This document shows positions 34,473 through 45,100 of a DNA stretch of 64,000 bases, in pieces; position 1 is the first letter of the stretch, and each line of letters opens with the position of its first letter. The notes under the pieces were generated by a model. The model did no database searches. It had not been told where the DNA came from and saw only the letters and a program-made list of their open reading frames with translations. The position numbers and the translations under genes are program-made. The DNA comes from DASRDE01 sp035938175 (lineage in GTDB: Bacteria; Vulcanimicrobiota; Vulcanimicrobiia; Vulcanimicrobiales; Vulcanimicrobiaceae). The stretch is from positions 1 to 64,000 of the forward strand of contig DASZHD010000028.1 of assembly GCA_035938175.1 (NCBI GenBank), written 5' to 3'.

Positions 34473-36740
34473 ATGAATATCGTCTGCATCGGCGGCGGTC
34501 CGGCCGGACTCTATTTTGCACTGCTGATGAAGAAGGCGAATCCCGCTCACCGGATTCGCGTGGTGGAGCGCAATCGCCCATACGACACATTCGGTTGGGG
34601 CGTTGTGTTCTCCGATGCGACGCTCGAGAATCTTCACCAGGCGGACGCACCGACGCACGACGAAATTCGTGACAGTTTTGCCCACTGGGACGACATCGAA
34701 ATTCATTTCAAAGGCCACACGCTGCGTTCGGGCGGACACGGCTTTTCGGGTATCGGCCGCAAGCGTCTGCTGAACATCCTGCAGCGCCGCGCCGAGGAAC
34801 TCGGCGTCGAACTGCTCTTTGAAACCGAGGCCGCCGGCCTCGAAGGCTACCGCGATGCCGATCTGATCGTCGCCTCCGACGGCATCAACAGCCGTATTCG
34901 CGCGATGTTCGCGGATTCGTTTCAACCCGACCTCGATACGCGCAAGTGCCGGTTCGTGTGGCTTGGAACGACGCTGCCGCTGGACGCCTTCACGTTCGTT
35001 TTCGAGCAGACCGCGCACGGGTGGTTTACGGTGCACGCGTACCGTTTTGACGAGAAAACCAGCACGTGGATCGTCGAATGCCGCGAAGAAACGTGGCTGG
35101 CGCACGGCTTGGATCGCGCCGATACGGCCCAGACGCTGCGGTTTTGCGAATCGCTCTTCGGGCCGTATCTTCACGGTCACGAACTCATGGCGAACAGCCC
35201 GCACCTTCGCGGACGCGACTGGGTGAATTTCACGCGCGTGAGCAACGCGCATTGGACCTACGGGAACATCGTGTTATTGGGCGATGCCGCGCATTCCGCA
35301 CATTTCTCAGTCGGTTCGGGCACCAAGCTGGCGATGGAAGATGCAATCGCGCTGCAGCGTGCAGTGAGCGAAGAAGCCTCGCTTCCCGTAGCGCTGGAGC
35401 GGTACGAGGGCGAGCGGCGTATCGAAGTGCTGCGCCTGCAAAACGCCGCGCGCAACAGCACCGAGTGGTTCGAAAACGTCGCCCGCTATTCGCAGCTGCC
35501 GCCCGAACAATTTGCGTACAGCTTATTGACGCGCAGCCAGCGCATCAGCCACGAGAACCTGCGGCTTCGCGACAAAGTCTACGTCGAAGGCGTCGAACGA
35601 TGGCTTTCGCCCAGCGGCAAAGCCGTGCCGCCGATGTTCACGCCGATCCGTCTTCGCGATCTCGAACTGCGCAACCGCGTCGTCGTCTCGCCGATGGACA
35701 TGTACAGCGCAGTCGACGGAACGCCCAACGATTTTCATTTGGTGCATTTAGGAAGCCGCGCGATCGGCGGCGCAGGCTTGGTATATACCGAGATGACGTG
35801 CGTCAGTCCCGAAGGGCGAATCACGCCGGGATGCACCGGGATGTACAAACCCGAGCACGCTACGGCATGGAAGCGGATCGTCGACTTCGTGCACGAGTGG
35901 AGCGGCGCAAAAATTTGTCTGCAATTGGGTCATAGCGGCCCGAAAGGTTCGACGAAGCTGATGTGGGAGGGCATGGACGAGCCGCTGGCCGAGGGCAACT
36001 GGCCCGTCACCGGTCCCTCGCCCGTGCGTTACGGACCGCAGAATCAGCTGCCGCGCGAACTGAGCCGGGCCGAAATGCAGCATATCCTTGACGAATTCGT
36101 GCGCGCGGCGCGCATGGGTCTGGAGTGCGGATTCGATATGCTCGAGCTGCATTGCGCGCACGGGTACTTGCTTTCGAGTTTCATTACGCCCCTGCAGAAT
36201 CGCCGTACCGACGAGTACGGCGGGTCGCTGCAGAACCGCCTGCGATATCCGCTCGAGGTCTTCAGCGCGATGCGCGCGGTGTGGCCGGAGCGCCTGCCGA
36301 TGTCGGTGCGGATCTCTGCGACGGATTGGGTCGACGGCGGCATTACTGCCGACGACGCGGTCGAAATTGCGCGCGCCTTCAAAACCGCCGGCGTCGACGT
36401 GATCGACGTTTCTACCGGGCAAACGTCGCGCGAAGCAAAACCCGTGTATGGCCGGATGTTTCAGACGCCGTACGCCGATCGGATCCGCAACGAGGCGGGC
36501 ATCAAGACGATGGCCGTCGGCAACATCTACGAGCCCGATCACGTCAACGGCATCATCGCCGCGGGCCGCGCGGATCTGTGCGCGATCGGACGCGGGCACT
36601 TGGCCGATCCGAATTGGACGCTGCACGCCGCCGCCCAACTCGGATACACGGATATGGAGTGGCCGCTGCAATACCTGCCCGGCAAATCGCAGCTCGAACG
36701 GAACTTGGCGCGTGCGGCCGAAGTCACGGCGCACATATGA
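34473..36740 (+). CDS. Bifunctional anthraniloyl/salicylyl-CoA monooxygenase-reductase (FAD hydroxylase + OYE domain)
   Basis: 755 residues with two enzymes fused. Residues 1-370 are a class-A FAD monooxygenase: IGGGPAGLYFALLMKK, then ADLIVASDGINSRIR and LLGDAAHSAHFSVGSGTKLAMEDA. Residues about 385-755 are an Old-Yellow-Enzyme-type FMN reductase: FTPIRLRDLELRNRVVVSPM, GFDMLELHCAHGYLLSSFITP, NRRTDEYGGSLQNRLR and DLCAIGRGHLADPNW. This architecture is that of 2-aminobenzoyl-CoA monooxygenase/reductase (hydroxylates and reduces the CoA-activated ring) and salicylyl-CoA 5-hydroxylase. A matching CoA ligase, acyl-CoA dehydrogenase and enoyl-CoA hydratase lie at 51228-54752. The TGA overlaps the next gene's ATG. 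Confidence 0.92.
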   Translation: MNIVCIGGGPAGLYFALLMKKANPAHRIRVVERNRPYDTFGWGVVFSDATLENLHQADAPTHDEIRDSFAHWDDIEIHFKGHTLRSGGHGFSGIGRKRLLNILQRRAEELGVELLFETEAAGLEGYRDADLIVASDGINSRIRAMFADSFQPDLDTRKCRFVWLGTTLPLDAFTFVFEQTAHGWFTVHAYRFDEKTSTWIVECREETWLAHGLDRADTAQTLRFCESLFGPYLHGHELMANSPHLRGRDWVNFTRVSNAHWTYGNIVLLGDAAHSAHFSVGSGTKLAMEDAIALQRAVSEEASLPVALERYEGERRIEVLRLQNAARNSTEWFENVARYSQLPPEQFAYSLLTRSQRISHENLRLRDKVYVEGVERWLSPSGKAVPPMFTPIRLRDLELRNRVVVSPMDMYSAVDGTPNDFHLVHLGSRAIGGAGLVYTEMTCVSPEGRITPGCTGMYKPEHATAWKRIVDFVHEWSGAKICLQLGHSGPKGSTKLMWEGMDEPLAEGNWPVTGPSPVRYGPQNQLPRELSRAEMQHILDEFVRAARMGLECGFDMLELHCAHGYLLSSFITPLQNRRTDEYGGSLQNRLRYPLEVFSAMRAVWPERLPMSVRISATDWVDGGITADDAVEIARAFKTAGVDVIDVSTGQTSREAKPVYGRMFQTPYADRIRNEAGIKTMAVGNIYEPDHVNGIIAAGRADLCAIGRGHLADPNWTLHAAAQLGYTDMEWPLQYLPGKSQLERNLARAAEVTAHI

Positions 36741-37450
36741 TCGAAGGCAAACACGCCGTCGTAACCGGCGGTGCCCGCGGCATCGGCTTTGCCGTTGCGC
36801 GTCTTCTGAAGGAGCGCGGCGCGCGCGTGAGCGTGATCAGCCGTTCGGCGACGCAAAGCGACGCCGATTTCGCGCGGTGGCCGGCGGACGTTCGCGACGA
36901 AGCGCAGGTAGCTTTGGCGTTCGCCGCTGCGCGCGAAGCCAACGGCCCGGTTTCTCTGTTGATCAACAACGCCGGGATCGCCGAGTCGGAGCCGTTCAAG
37001 CGCACGGATCGCGCCATGTGGGATCGAATACTGGGCACAAACCTCACCGGCACGTATCTGTGCACGCACGAAGTCGTGGAGGAGATGCTCGCGGCCAAGT
37101 GGGGCCGTATCGTCAACGTCGCGAGTATCGCCGGTCTGTACGGAGCGCCGTACATTTCGGCGTACGCCGCAAGTAAGCACGGCGTGATGGGGTTAACGCG
37201 CTCGCTTGCAGCAGAATTGGCGAACACCGGAGTCACGGTGAACGCCGTGTGCCCCGGTTACACGGAAACGGACATGGTAGCGCACGCGGTCGAAAACATC
37301 GTCAAGCACACCGGCGTATCGCGCGAATCGGCGCGCGAACAGCTCGCAAAGACGAATCCCTCCGGCCGCATCATTTCGCCGGAAGAAGTCGCGCTTGCGG
37401 TCGTTACGTTATGCGAGGACGGATCGAACGGGCGCGAAATCGTGCTGTGA
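36737..37450 (+). CDS. Short-chain dehydrogenase/reductase
   Basis: 237 residues from ATG 36737, coupled to the preceding gene by an ATGA overlap. Classical SDR motifs: TGGARGIGFAVA (NAD(P) binding), NNAG, catalytic Ser in VASIAGLYG and YxxxK in YAASKHG, and VCPGYTETDM. The coupling to the aminobenzoyl-CoA monooxygenase suggests it oxidises a 3-hydroxyacyl-CoA or reduces a ring ketone in the same pathway, as SDRs do in known 2-aminobenzoate clusters. Specificity is inferred from context only. Confidence 0.93.
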   Translation: MIEGKHAVVTGGARGIGFAVARLLKERGARVSVISRSATQSDADFARWPADVRDEAQVALAFAAAREANGPVSLLINNAGIAESEPFKRTDRAMWDRILGTNLTGTYLCTHEVVEEMLAAKWGRIVNVASIAGLYGAPYISAYAASKHGVMGLTRSLAAELANTGVTVNAVCPGYTETDMVAHAVENIVKHTGVSRESAREQLAKTNPSGRIISPEEVALAVVTLCEDGSNGREIVL

Positions 37451-37458
37451 GGGGCCTC

Positions 37459-38469
37459 TTACAGCAGCGCCTTTACCAAACCGCGCGGCGCATCGCTTTG
37501 CACGCCGCGAGCTCGGCCCAGATACAACGCAAGAACTTGCCCTGTAACGAGCCACGCAAGCGGATCGAACTGCCCAGTGAACACCGGCCCTAGCACCGGC
37601 AGATCGTCGCTGCGCTGCCCTACGACGTAGCCCAGCGCGCCCGCCATCGACGCTTCCGAAAGCGCGCGCCGCACCAAACGATCCGAGCGTTCGTCCAAGA
37701 TGCCCACGATGGCGCACGACGAATCGATCATCGCCGCACTGCCGTGCCGGAATTCGCCCGCTGCAAATCCCTCCGCGTGGACGTAGCTCGCCTCCTTCAT
37801 TTTCAGCGCGAATTCGAAAGCGATAGGTAAACCGAAGCCGCTGCCGACAATCACCACGCTGGAACACGTCGAAATTCTGGCGGCGGCATCACGAACCGAT
37901 GCCGTGTCGGGTCCGTCGAGCCAGTGTTCCACGGCGTTGGCGGTTTGCACGAGCGCGTTCGCGCTATCCGAGCCGTCGCTTCCCAGAAGCGCCGCCGCCC
38001 ACATCAAAATTGCGGCCATTACCGTTACGGTTTTGCTTGCGGGAACCGCGAACTCAACGCCGGCCGCTGCGTCGATGCAGATGTCGGCGCGGCGTCCCAG
38101 CGGCGAGTCCGGCGTGTTCGTAATCGCCAGTAAACAAGACGGGCGCAACACGTCGAGCGCATCCAGCACGTCCGTAGATTTTCCGCTCTGCGAACAGACG
38201 ATAGTGGTTTTGTTGGAGTAGACGACATGATCGATCGCGGCTTCGGTCGCCGCTACAGCGTGCGCATGAACTCCACGGCTGCGCATCGCGATGGCGCCGA
38301 GCTGCGCGACGAACAGCGAGCTGCCGCTTCCGATTAAAAGCACTTCGCGGCCCGCGACGGCGTCGGCCACCGTACGCGCTTTGTTCGTTTGGGCCAACTC
38401 GCGCCAAATGCCGGGTTGCTCGCGTATTTCGTTTTCGAAATGCGCGCCCAGCGCGGCGTTGCGTTCCAT
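37459..38469 (-). CDS. SIS-domain sugar isomerase/deaminase (GlmS / NagB-II / AgaS-like)
   Basis: 336 residues from ATG 38469, 8 nt after the glycoside hydrolase stop. Two SIS domains: IGSGSSLFVAQLGAIAMRSR with CSQSGKSTDVLDAL, and VGSGFGLPIAFEFALKMKEA with EFRHGSAAMI. The start ERNAALGAHFENEIREQPGIWREL is typical of stand-alone GlmS-isomerase-like proteins. These act on glucosamine-6-phosphate, galactosamine-6-phosphate or fructosamine phosphates. No glutaminase domain is present. As the last gene of the TonB receptor, lipoprotein and hydrolase operon, it suggests use of an amino-sugar-containing glycan (inference). Confidence 0.88.
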   Translation of the reverse strand: MERNAALGAHFENEIREQPGIWRELAQTNKARTVADAVAGREVLLIGSGSSLFVAQLGAIAMRSRGVHAHAVAATEAAIDHVVYSNKTTIVCSQSGKSTDVLDALDVLRPSCLLAITNTPDSPLGRRADICIDAAAGVEFAVPASKTVTVMAAILMWAAALLGSDGSDSANALVQTANAVEHWLDGPDTASVRDAAARISTCSSVVIVGSGFGLPIAFEFALKMKEASYVHAEGFAAGEFRHGSAAMIDSSCAIVGILDERSDRLVRRALSEASMAGALGYVVGQRSDDLPVLGPVFTGQFDPLAWLVTGQVLALYLGRARGVQSDAPRGLVKALL

Positions 38470-38477
38470 GACTGACT

Positions 38478-40589
38478 CTACCTTTCCAGCGAGCCGCGCA
38501 GCACGGTGATCGACTGCGGGGGAATCGTATACGTGCTGCTCGCCGAAATCGTCGATGTTACGGGCGGATTGTCCGGCGAAGGCGCGGACGCGGCGCCCTG
38601 CGCATGCCACTGGTATTGCGCGCTTCCGAACGTCACGCGCGTCACGCGGCCGGTAAACGATTGGCCGCCCGGCGCGCCGCGGAACGACAGCGACACCGGC
38701 ATCGTACACGCGCACTTGTTCACGACCATGACCGACCACCTGTTACCCGGGCGCCGTACGGTGTAAGCGGTGACCAGCGGGTTGTTCGTCTTGGACGGAT
38801 AGAGCTCGTGAATACCGTTTCGGGGATCGAGCCACTGCTTGGCAATCATTTCGCCGCCGTAAAACTGCGCGCCGCGCGCGCGAATGTGCGCGTTCTCGCC
38901 GGCGACGAACATCGTGAGGTTACCCCAGTCCTTCGGGCACTGTTTGTTCTGCGAGAGCGGAACCGGCTCGTATTGGTAATAGACGATACCGCGGACGCCC
39001 TGTTCCAGAAAACCCGCCATGTAATCGGCGAGCCAAAGCGCGCCTTCGATCTGCATCGGCGTTTGCGTGAAATTCACGGCCGAGAAATTGGCTTCGGTAA
39101 CGTACATGGGCACTGACGGCGGGAGCCCGTCACCGCGCCACGCAGAAGCGATCGTCTTGACGATGGAAGGCTCGGTTTCGAGATCTTTGAGCAGAGCCGC
39201 GCCGTGCTCGCATCCGTCGAACGGATAATGCTCGAACGACATGAACGAGAGCCGGCTCAAAGCATCGTGAGCGCGAAGATAGTTCAGAAAGCGCCGGAGC
39301 CACGAAACGTCGCCGCGCGCGTCCGGCCACCACTGCAGATCCGAATTGACGCCCGAAAACACGGGGCCGCCCAGCGGAAGCCCGGGAAACTGTTTGTGCA
39401 GCGCATGGGCCCATTGCACGTAGAGCGCCGCGTCGTCCTCGGGCTCGATGTACTGGCCGTCGGGTTCTTCGCCCAGTTCGATGCGCGCGATAGGGTAGCC
39501 GCGCGCGCGCAGGTAGCGGACTTCCGCGACTGCATTTTCCGGCGTGCTGTAGATCATTGCAACCGGGTACGTGCCGCCGAGTCCGCGCGTCAGTCCGCTT
39601 CGCGCAATCAGATCCAGCCCGGGCTGCTCTTGATCGCGGACGCGGCCGGCTGCGGAGTGCCACGGATCGGCGGAAGAGACGTACATCGCCGTTTGCCGCA
39701 CGCCGCATGCGTACTTGCCCGGTAAATAGCCGCCGCATGCCGAGTGCGCAACGTAGTCGACGAAGCGGCCGTTATGGATCATGCCGGCCGAAATCTCGCC
39801 GATCGCATATCCCACGCAGTTGCGTCGATCTCCGGAACCGTGCGAGTCGCATGTGTTCGAAGAGCTCGTCATGCGAACACGCAAGAAACGCGCTACGACC
39901 GGCGTCGCCGACAATCGCAACGTTACTGAACCGCCGTGACCGGCCCGGACGTCCCCCAGCGGAAATTTCGCCCACGTGCCGTGCGCCGGATCGCCGATGG
40001 CATCGGCGCCGGTCCAGTAGTCGACGCGGTATGCCGTCGCATAAGGATTTGCCCACGCGATCCGCATCGCATCCACGGCACGTTTGGAGTTGAGATCTAT
40101 CACGACCCATTGCGGATGCGCGCTGTCCGCATCGCCGGTGAAGGCCGACGTCAAATACGGATTACTCTTCCAGTACGTTGACGGATCGCCGTCGTCCAGG
40201 CGCGAGTAATCCGCGTTGTTTCCTTGATCGGTCGTAGAACCGCGATGCGGCAGACGGTACCCGAACGAATCGGTAACGATCTTTCCCGGCGTGGCGCTGC
40301 TGGTCCAATATCCGGCGTTGCCCGCGCTAAAACTTCCGGCTGGATTCCAATGCCAATCCTGATCCGAAAGCTCCGTGAAGAGGCGATAGCTGAGCCAGCC
40401 GTAGCCGGGCGCCAGCATTTCGCGCACGTTCGCCTGCGAGTACAACGCCGGAATGGACCCGGCGGGTTCTTTGTCGACCGTCGATCCGATCGCATCCAGC
40501 GGCCGGAACGCCTGGATGCGGTGCGCCGGTGCAGCGTCGATTTGAACGGAAACCACCGACGCTGCGAGCAACGCCAAGAGATGGATCAA
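38478..40589 (-). CDS. Secreted glycoside hydrolase-like protein (clan-A type) with discoidin-like insert
   Basis: 703 residues with a short signal peptide (LLALLAASVVSVQIDAAP). Residues about 110-265 contain a discoidin/F5-8-type segment: YSRLDDGDPSTYWKSNPYL, WVVIDLNSKRAVDAMRIAW and ARFLRVRMTSSSNTCDS. The catalytic barrel, about 300-600, has IARIELGEEPDG (candidate acid/base Glu374 or 375) and PMYVTEANFS (candidate nucleophile Glu499), the spacing expected of retaining clan-A enzymes such as GH30, GH39, GH51 or GH79. A beta-sandwich ends the protein (NRWSVMVVNKCACTMPVSLSF). The ATG overlaps the upstream lipoprotein stop by 4 bp. The exact family and substrate cannot be decided by eye. Confidence 0.75.
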   Translation of the reverse strand: MIHLLALLAASVVSVQIDAAPAHRIQAFRPLDAIGSTVDKEPAGSIPALYSQANVREMLAPGYGWLSYRLFTELSDQDWHWNPAGSFSAGNAGYWTSSATPGKIVTDSFGYRLPHRGSTTDQGNNADYSRLDDGDPSTYWKSNPYLTSAFTGDADSAHPQWVVIDLNSKRAVDAMRIAWANPYATAYRVDYWTGADAIGDPAHGTWAKFPLGDVRAGHGGSVTLRLSATPVVARFLRVRMTSSSNTCDSHGSGDRRNCVGYAIGEISAGMIHNGRFVDYVAHSACGGYLPGKYACGVRQTAMYVSSADPWHSAAGRVRDQEQPGLDLIARSGLTRGLGGTYPVAMIYSTPENAVAEVRYLRARGYPIARIELGEEPDGQYIEPEDDAALYVQWAHALHKQFPGLPLGGPVFSGVNSDLQWWPDARGDVSWLRRFLNYLRAHDALSRLSFMSFEHYPFDGCEHGAALLKDLETEPSIVKTIASAWRGDGLPPSVPMYVTEANFSAVNFTQTPMQIEGALWLADYMAGFLEQGVRGIVYYQYEPVPLSQNKQCPKDWGNLTMFVAGENAHIRARGAQFYGGEMIAKQWLDPRNGIHELYPSKTNNPLVTAYTVRRPGNRWSVMVVNKCACTMPVSLSFRGAPGGQSFTGRVTRVTFGSAQYQWHAQGAASAPSPDNPPVTSTISASSTYTIPPQSITVLRGSLER

Positions 40590-42136
40590 TGCTGCGGTAC
40601 CCCGAGGAAGCTCGGAATAGACAGCGGGCGAGACGACGGGGTGCGGTGCATGCTCGCGCCGCGTGCGCTGCGCCGTCCGGAAAGCGGCGTGGGCGCGTAG
40701 CCGGGATCGGTTTCGATAATCGGCGGAGAGATCGTGATATCCGACTGTCCCGTCGACCCAGCGATCTGCGGAGCTTGCGGAACGGTGGCCGCCGTTAGCG
40801 AGTTCGCTGCCTCGTATGCCGGATAATCGACGCCGATTGCCTGCACGGTGATGCTGTCACCCAGACTCGAACTTCCAAGCGCGGCAGTGTTTTGCGCACC
40901 GGTGCAAATCGAGGGGCTCGGCGTCAAGTGCGCGTTACCGCCGGTCGTGTTGGTGTTCGGGCCGTGATTCGCTCCCAGCGTGTAGCTGCCGGGCGCTTTA
41001 ACGACGATCGTGTAGTAGACCGGCGCAAATTGCGGACCTTTGGCGCCTTGGCAGTTGGACGTCGATCCCGCGTTCGGATTCGTCGCCCCGGGCGCACCGC
41101 CCGGGCCCCAATCCACGATCTGAATCAATTCCTCGGTAACTCCGGCCGGAATCGATGCGATCATGAACGATGCTCCGCCGTCGCCGTTTGCATCGGGCAC
41201 GACTTGCGGCGCAGCGATCGCCGGCAGCGTCGCCGTTGAATTCAGCGGCGCGCTCTGCGAAATGGTGTTCGTCGTAACCGCACCGCCGTTCCCGATCGTC
41301 GATACCGCGACGTTGAGCTTGTACGATCCGGTGCCGGGCGTCAGGCCTTCGAAAACCGTAACGCCTTCGCCGACACCCAAGAAGTACGGCTCGCCGAACG
41401 TGTCGCCGCCTGCGGGAACCAAGCCGTCGCGCGTCCCCATACCGTTGCCGTCCGGATCGAACGCCGGAGGACCGCCCCACGGCAGAAACAGCGGATGCGC
41501 GGTTCCATCGTCGTACATCGGCTGCGCGTACGGCACGTATGAATATGCCTGTCCTTGCTCGGCAAACGCGTTATACGGAGCCAAGCCCATCGCGAATACG
41601 CCGCCGCTCTGGCCGAACGTGGATGCGTCCGGCGTGAAACCGCTCGGACACGCGGTGAATACGGCGTTGCTGTTCGTACCCGGCGGCAACGTTCCGGTGT
41701 AATCGCAATCGGGTGTTCCGGGATGTATCGTCTGCGGCGTCCCGCCGATCGTGTTGCCCGACGCGACTTCGGCAAGACTGGGACCCATCACCGCCGCCGC
41801 GTTGTTGGGGTTGGAAAACAGCGTCGTGTACGGATCGGCCAGGCTCCCATTCGCCGGCGCAGCCATCGCTATACCGCCGGCGAAGGTAAATGGCCCGGTA
41901 ATCGAGGGCGTACTGACGCCGATTGCGGACGTTCCGGCCGGTTGGCGCAGCGTCGAAACGACGTTGAGGCCGGTGGCAGTACCGTAGATATTCGCAGTAC
42001 CGACTGCGAACTGCAGCTTGCCGTAGCTTGGCGACGTCGGATTGACCGAAGTAATCGGTACGCCTGCGGAGTTGGCGCCGCACCCGGCGATCGCGACGAT
42101 CGATACGAGCGCGGCGGCTTTATGGAATGATTTCAT
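40586..42136 (-). CDS. Predicted lipoprotein downstream of TonB receptor, unknown function
   Basis: 516 residues; signal MKSFHKAAALVSIVAIAGC with lipobox AIAGC, so lipid-anchored. The ribosome-binding site GGGAGG partly overlaps the TAG of the TonB receptor gene 10 bp upstream. The mature protein is Ala/Gly/Pro/Thr-rich with beta-structure and repeated phrases such as APQVVPDANGDGGASFMIAS; no catalytic motif or SusD-like helical repeats were recognised. By position it could be a surface or periplasmic glycan-binding partner of the TonB receptor, the role SusD-like proteins play elsewhere (inference). The C-terminal 40 residues are Arg/Ser-rich and may be disordered. Confidence 0.75.
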   Translation of the reverse strand: MKSFHKAAALVSIVAIAGCGANSAGVPITSVNPTSPSYGKLQFAVGTANIYGTATGLNVVSTLRQPAGTSAIGVSTPSITGPFTFAGGIAMAAPANGSLADPYTTLFSNPNNAAAVMGPSLAEVASGNTIGGTPQTIHPGTPDCDYTGTLPPGTNSNAVFTACPSGFTPDASTFGQSGGVFAMGLAPYNAFAEQGQAYSYVPYAQPMYDDGTAHPLFLPWGGPPAFDPDGNGMGTRDGLVPAGGDTFGEPYFLGVGEGVTVFEGLTPGTGSYKLNVAVSTIGNGGAVTTNTISQSAPLNSTATLPAIAAPQVVPDANGDGGASFMIASIPAGVTEELIQIVDWGPGGAPGATNPNAGSTSNCQGAKGPQFAPVYYTIVVKAPGSYTLGANHGPNTNTTGGNAHLTPSPSICTGAQNTAALGSSSLGDSITVQAIGVDYPAYEAANSLTAATVPQAPQIAGSTGQSDITISPPIIETDPGYAPTPLSGRRSARGASMHRTPSSRPLSIPSFLGVPQH

Positions 42137-42145
42137 GAGTCCTCC

Positions 42146-45100
42146 CTAGAGCGAGATCCGCAGGTAGAAGCGGTAATTGATCCCCGGGACGTAGCTTTCG
42201 GGGAACGGCAGCCACGACTGATCGTAGTGACTCAAATCACGTCCGCCGGCAATCCAGTTCAAATTGGGCGTACCGTCGAGATTCACCGGGAACGCTCCCG
42301 CAAATTCGCCGGTTTGCGCGCCGCCTACGCCGTTTGCAACGGGCTGCCACGCGGAGTTGATGCTGGGCTGGCCGCGATAGTTATTGAAGAGATTGTTGAT
42401 ATAGACGCCCCACGTGTAGCGGCCCTTGGTGTACTCGAGATCGAGATCCGAGTACAGACGCGGAGCCGTAAACGATTGGCCGGCAAGTGCGGGTTCTGCG
42501 AATCCGCGGCAAGCGAAATCGCGCGGATGGAAGTAGCTGCCTGCGAATGCCGGATCGACGTAGCACGTTGCGTTCTGCGTCAGATTCGGACCGCCCGGTC
42601 CGGCGTACGGCGTTGCCACGCCGATATTGCTGGTCGGCAAGTGATACAGCACGCCGTTCACAAATCCGATCGCATCGCGGCCGACGCCGAACGGCTCGCC
42701 GCCGTCAAACGACAGAATCGGATTGATGCGGAATCCACTCTTCGTTTCGTACGTAATACCCGCACGCGCCGAAATGGGCGGCAGGAAGCTCTGATGGAAC
42801 AGCACGTTGCTTTCATAAAGGAACTGTTGTGCGATCGGGAGGTTGTCGGATCCCGAAACGGGCGGAGTGTTCGTCAATTCGTTGATATAGTTCGCCGTGA
42901 GGAATCCGCTCCAGCCGTACGGCCGGTCCGGCGTCGTCAGCATGAATTCCAGTCCGAGCGCTTTTTGAATACCGGTTTCCCGCTCTTGGAACGATCCCGG
43001 AGTTTGTTGACCCGTAACCGGGTTCGGCGGACCGTTGTTCAGTTCGACAGTTTGGTACGTATTGAATCCACGGCGCACGTACGTCGTAAACTTCATGCCC
43101 CACGCGTTCTTGAACTGGTGCTGATACGTCAAATCCCAGTTGTTGTAGGTAGAGGGTTGTTGTCCGCCGACGTCCGGCGCGCTGTACCCTTGGTCGAAGT
43201 TCCAGTACAGCGACGACGCGTAGTTCGGGCATTGGAAGAAGTTGCCGGGCGCGTTGACGATCAGCGCTCCGGAAAAATAGGTATTATTGTTCGGAATATA
43301 TTGACCGTTGGGGCTGGGACCCGCGGGATGCCAGCCGCTTCCGCACGCGGGATTGCTCGCGGAATCCTTCGCGGGAATTTGGAAGAATATCGGATTGATA
43401 TTTTCCAGCGCGCTCGGCGTGCCCGCATATTGTCCGAAGAAATCGCTGACCGAGCGCCCGTAACTCACCCGGACCGAGTCGTTCGGATCCAAGATGTAGT
43501 TCGCGGCAGCGCGCGGCTCCAAAAGACGCGGATACAAGAACGTGTTCGGTAATTGCGCGAAGCCGACGCCGACGTCGTACGGATTGTTGAGATCCTTGCT
43601 GAAGGGATTGGCGCCCCACTTCAAGTTTTGTCCGTCCAAGCGGATGCCGTAGTCGAAGTTCCATTTTGCGGACGGCGTCCATTGGTCGCGCAGGCCGATG
43701 CCGAATTGTTGAAAATCGGTGTTGTGGTAGTTCCAACCCGCCGTCGGCATCGCGGGAAGCTGTCCCGTCCATTTGCCGTTTGAAAGCAGCCAGCTGTAGA
43801 GATAGCAGCCCATGTTGGTGACGCCGTTCGGATTGAAGTTGTTGTCGAGCGCCGGACCCACGCACGGATTGCTCGCGCTTACGGGCTGCCCGGGGATCAG
43901 CGGCAAGAACCAATCCTCGATACGCGGTCCGTTCGGCGAATAGCCCGCGATTGGATTTTGCCCGTTGTACCCGGTTATTTGCTCGTCGTAAGACCTGGCC
44001 GTCGAAAGACCTTGCCACGTGTTTCCGTCGTTCTGCTGGTTCCAGTACGGAAAGTTGTTTTCGAACTTCCCGACAAACGTCAGGATATGTTTCTCACCCG
44101 CTTGCAGCACTAACTGCGTTTGCACGCCGGTCGAACGGCTGCCCTCGGGGTTGTAACCATTGACGAAGAACCCGCCGCCGCCGTCGGTCAAGTCCGAGTA
44201 ATTGCCCGTGATGTTCGATTCGTTCAGCCCGCCCCAGTTGTAGAAGAACGTGTTCAGGGTTGCGTTGCGGCTGAGCTGTCGCGTGTAGCCCAGCTTCAAG
44301 ACGTCGTCCGGTCCTAAATTGAACTGTTCGGGCTGGGTCACCGCCGGTGCGGGAGCAAACGGATCTTTCGGGTGGGGGACGCCTTGAACGTATGTAAGGA
44401 TGGAGTCGTACCACGCGAGTTGATTTGCAAACGACGGGCACGGCGGAGGGCTTGCGCCCGGCGCTAGCGGCGCCTGATTCTGATAGATGCATCCCCACAT
44501 CGGCGCACCGTTGCCGTCGGTTTCGGCGAATCCGTAGTTCAACGGATTCCACGGATACCACGCCGCGGCGGCAAGGCCACCGTACGACGTCCACGAGCGA
44601 TGGTCGATGAAGTCGGTCAACACTTGAAACTGTTGATCGCCGTTCCGTCCGAAGCGGTAGACGAAATTGTTCATCACGTCGTCGTCATACGTAAACGACG
44701 TACCGAAATATGCGCCGGCATCCGCGGCCTCGCGGCCGTACGGAGCGATCTGCGGCGCCGAACGATCGGCGCGAACCGAAAAGAAATCCGAGAAGCGTCC
44801 ATTCGGCGTTGCGATTCCATATTGGAAACCGAGAGCGTGATCGTACCACGGAGAACCGACGTCGAAGTTTACGAAGCCCGTTCCGGGATAGGAGCCGCGT
44901 CCCGGAACCAGGTTCACGACGCCGGCGCCGATGCCGCCTTGCGTCGCATCGCCCGCGCCGCTGACGACTTGCAGCGCACCGCGTCCGCCGCCGACGCCGT
45001 TCAGGAAGCCCGCGCTGGGATTTTCATCGAAGAACGCGCCGCGGAAGTCGATGCCGTCGAATTGGTAACCGATTTCGACGCTGGCCGATCCGCGAATCGA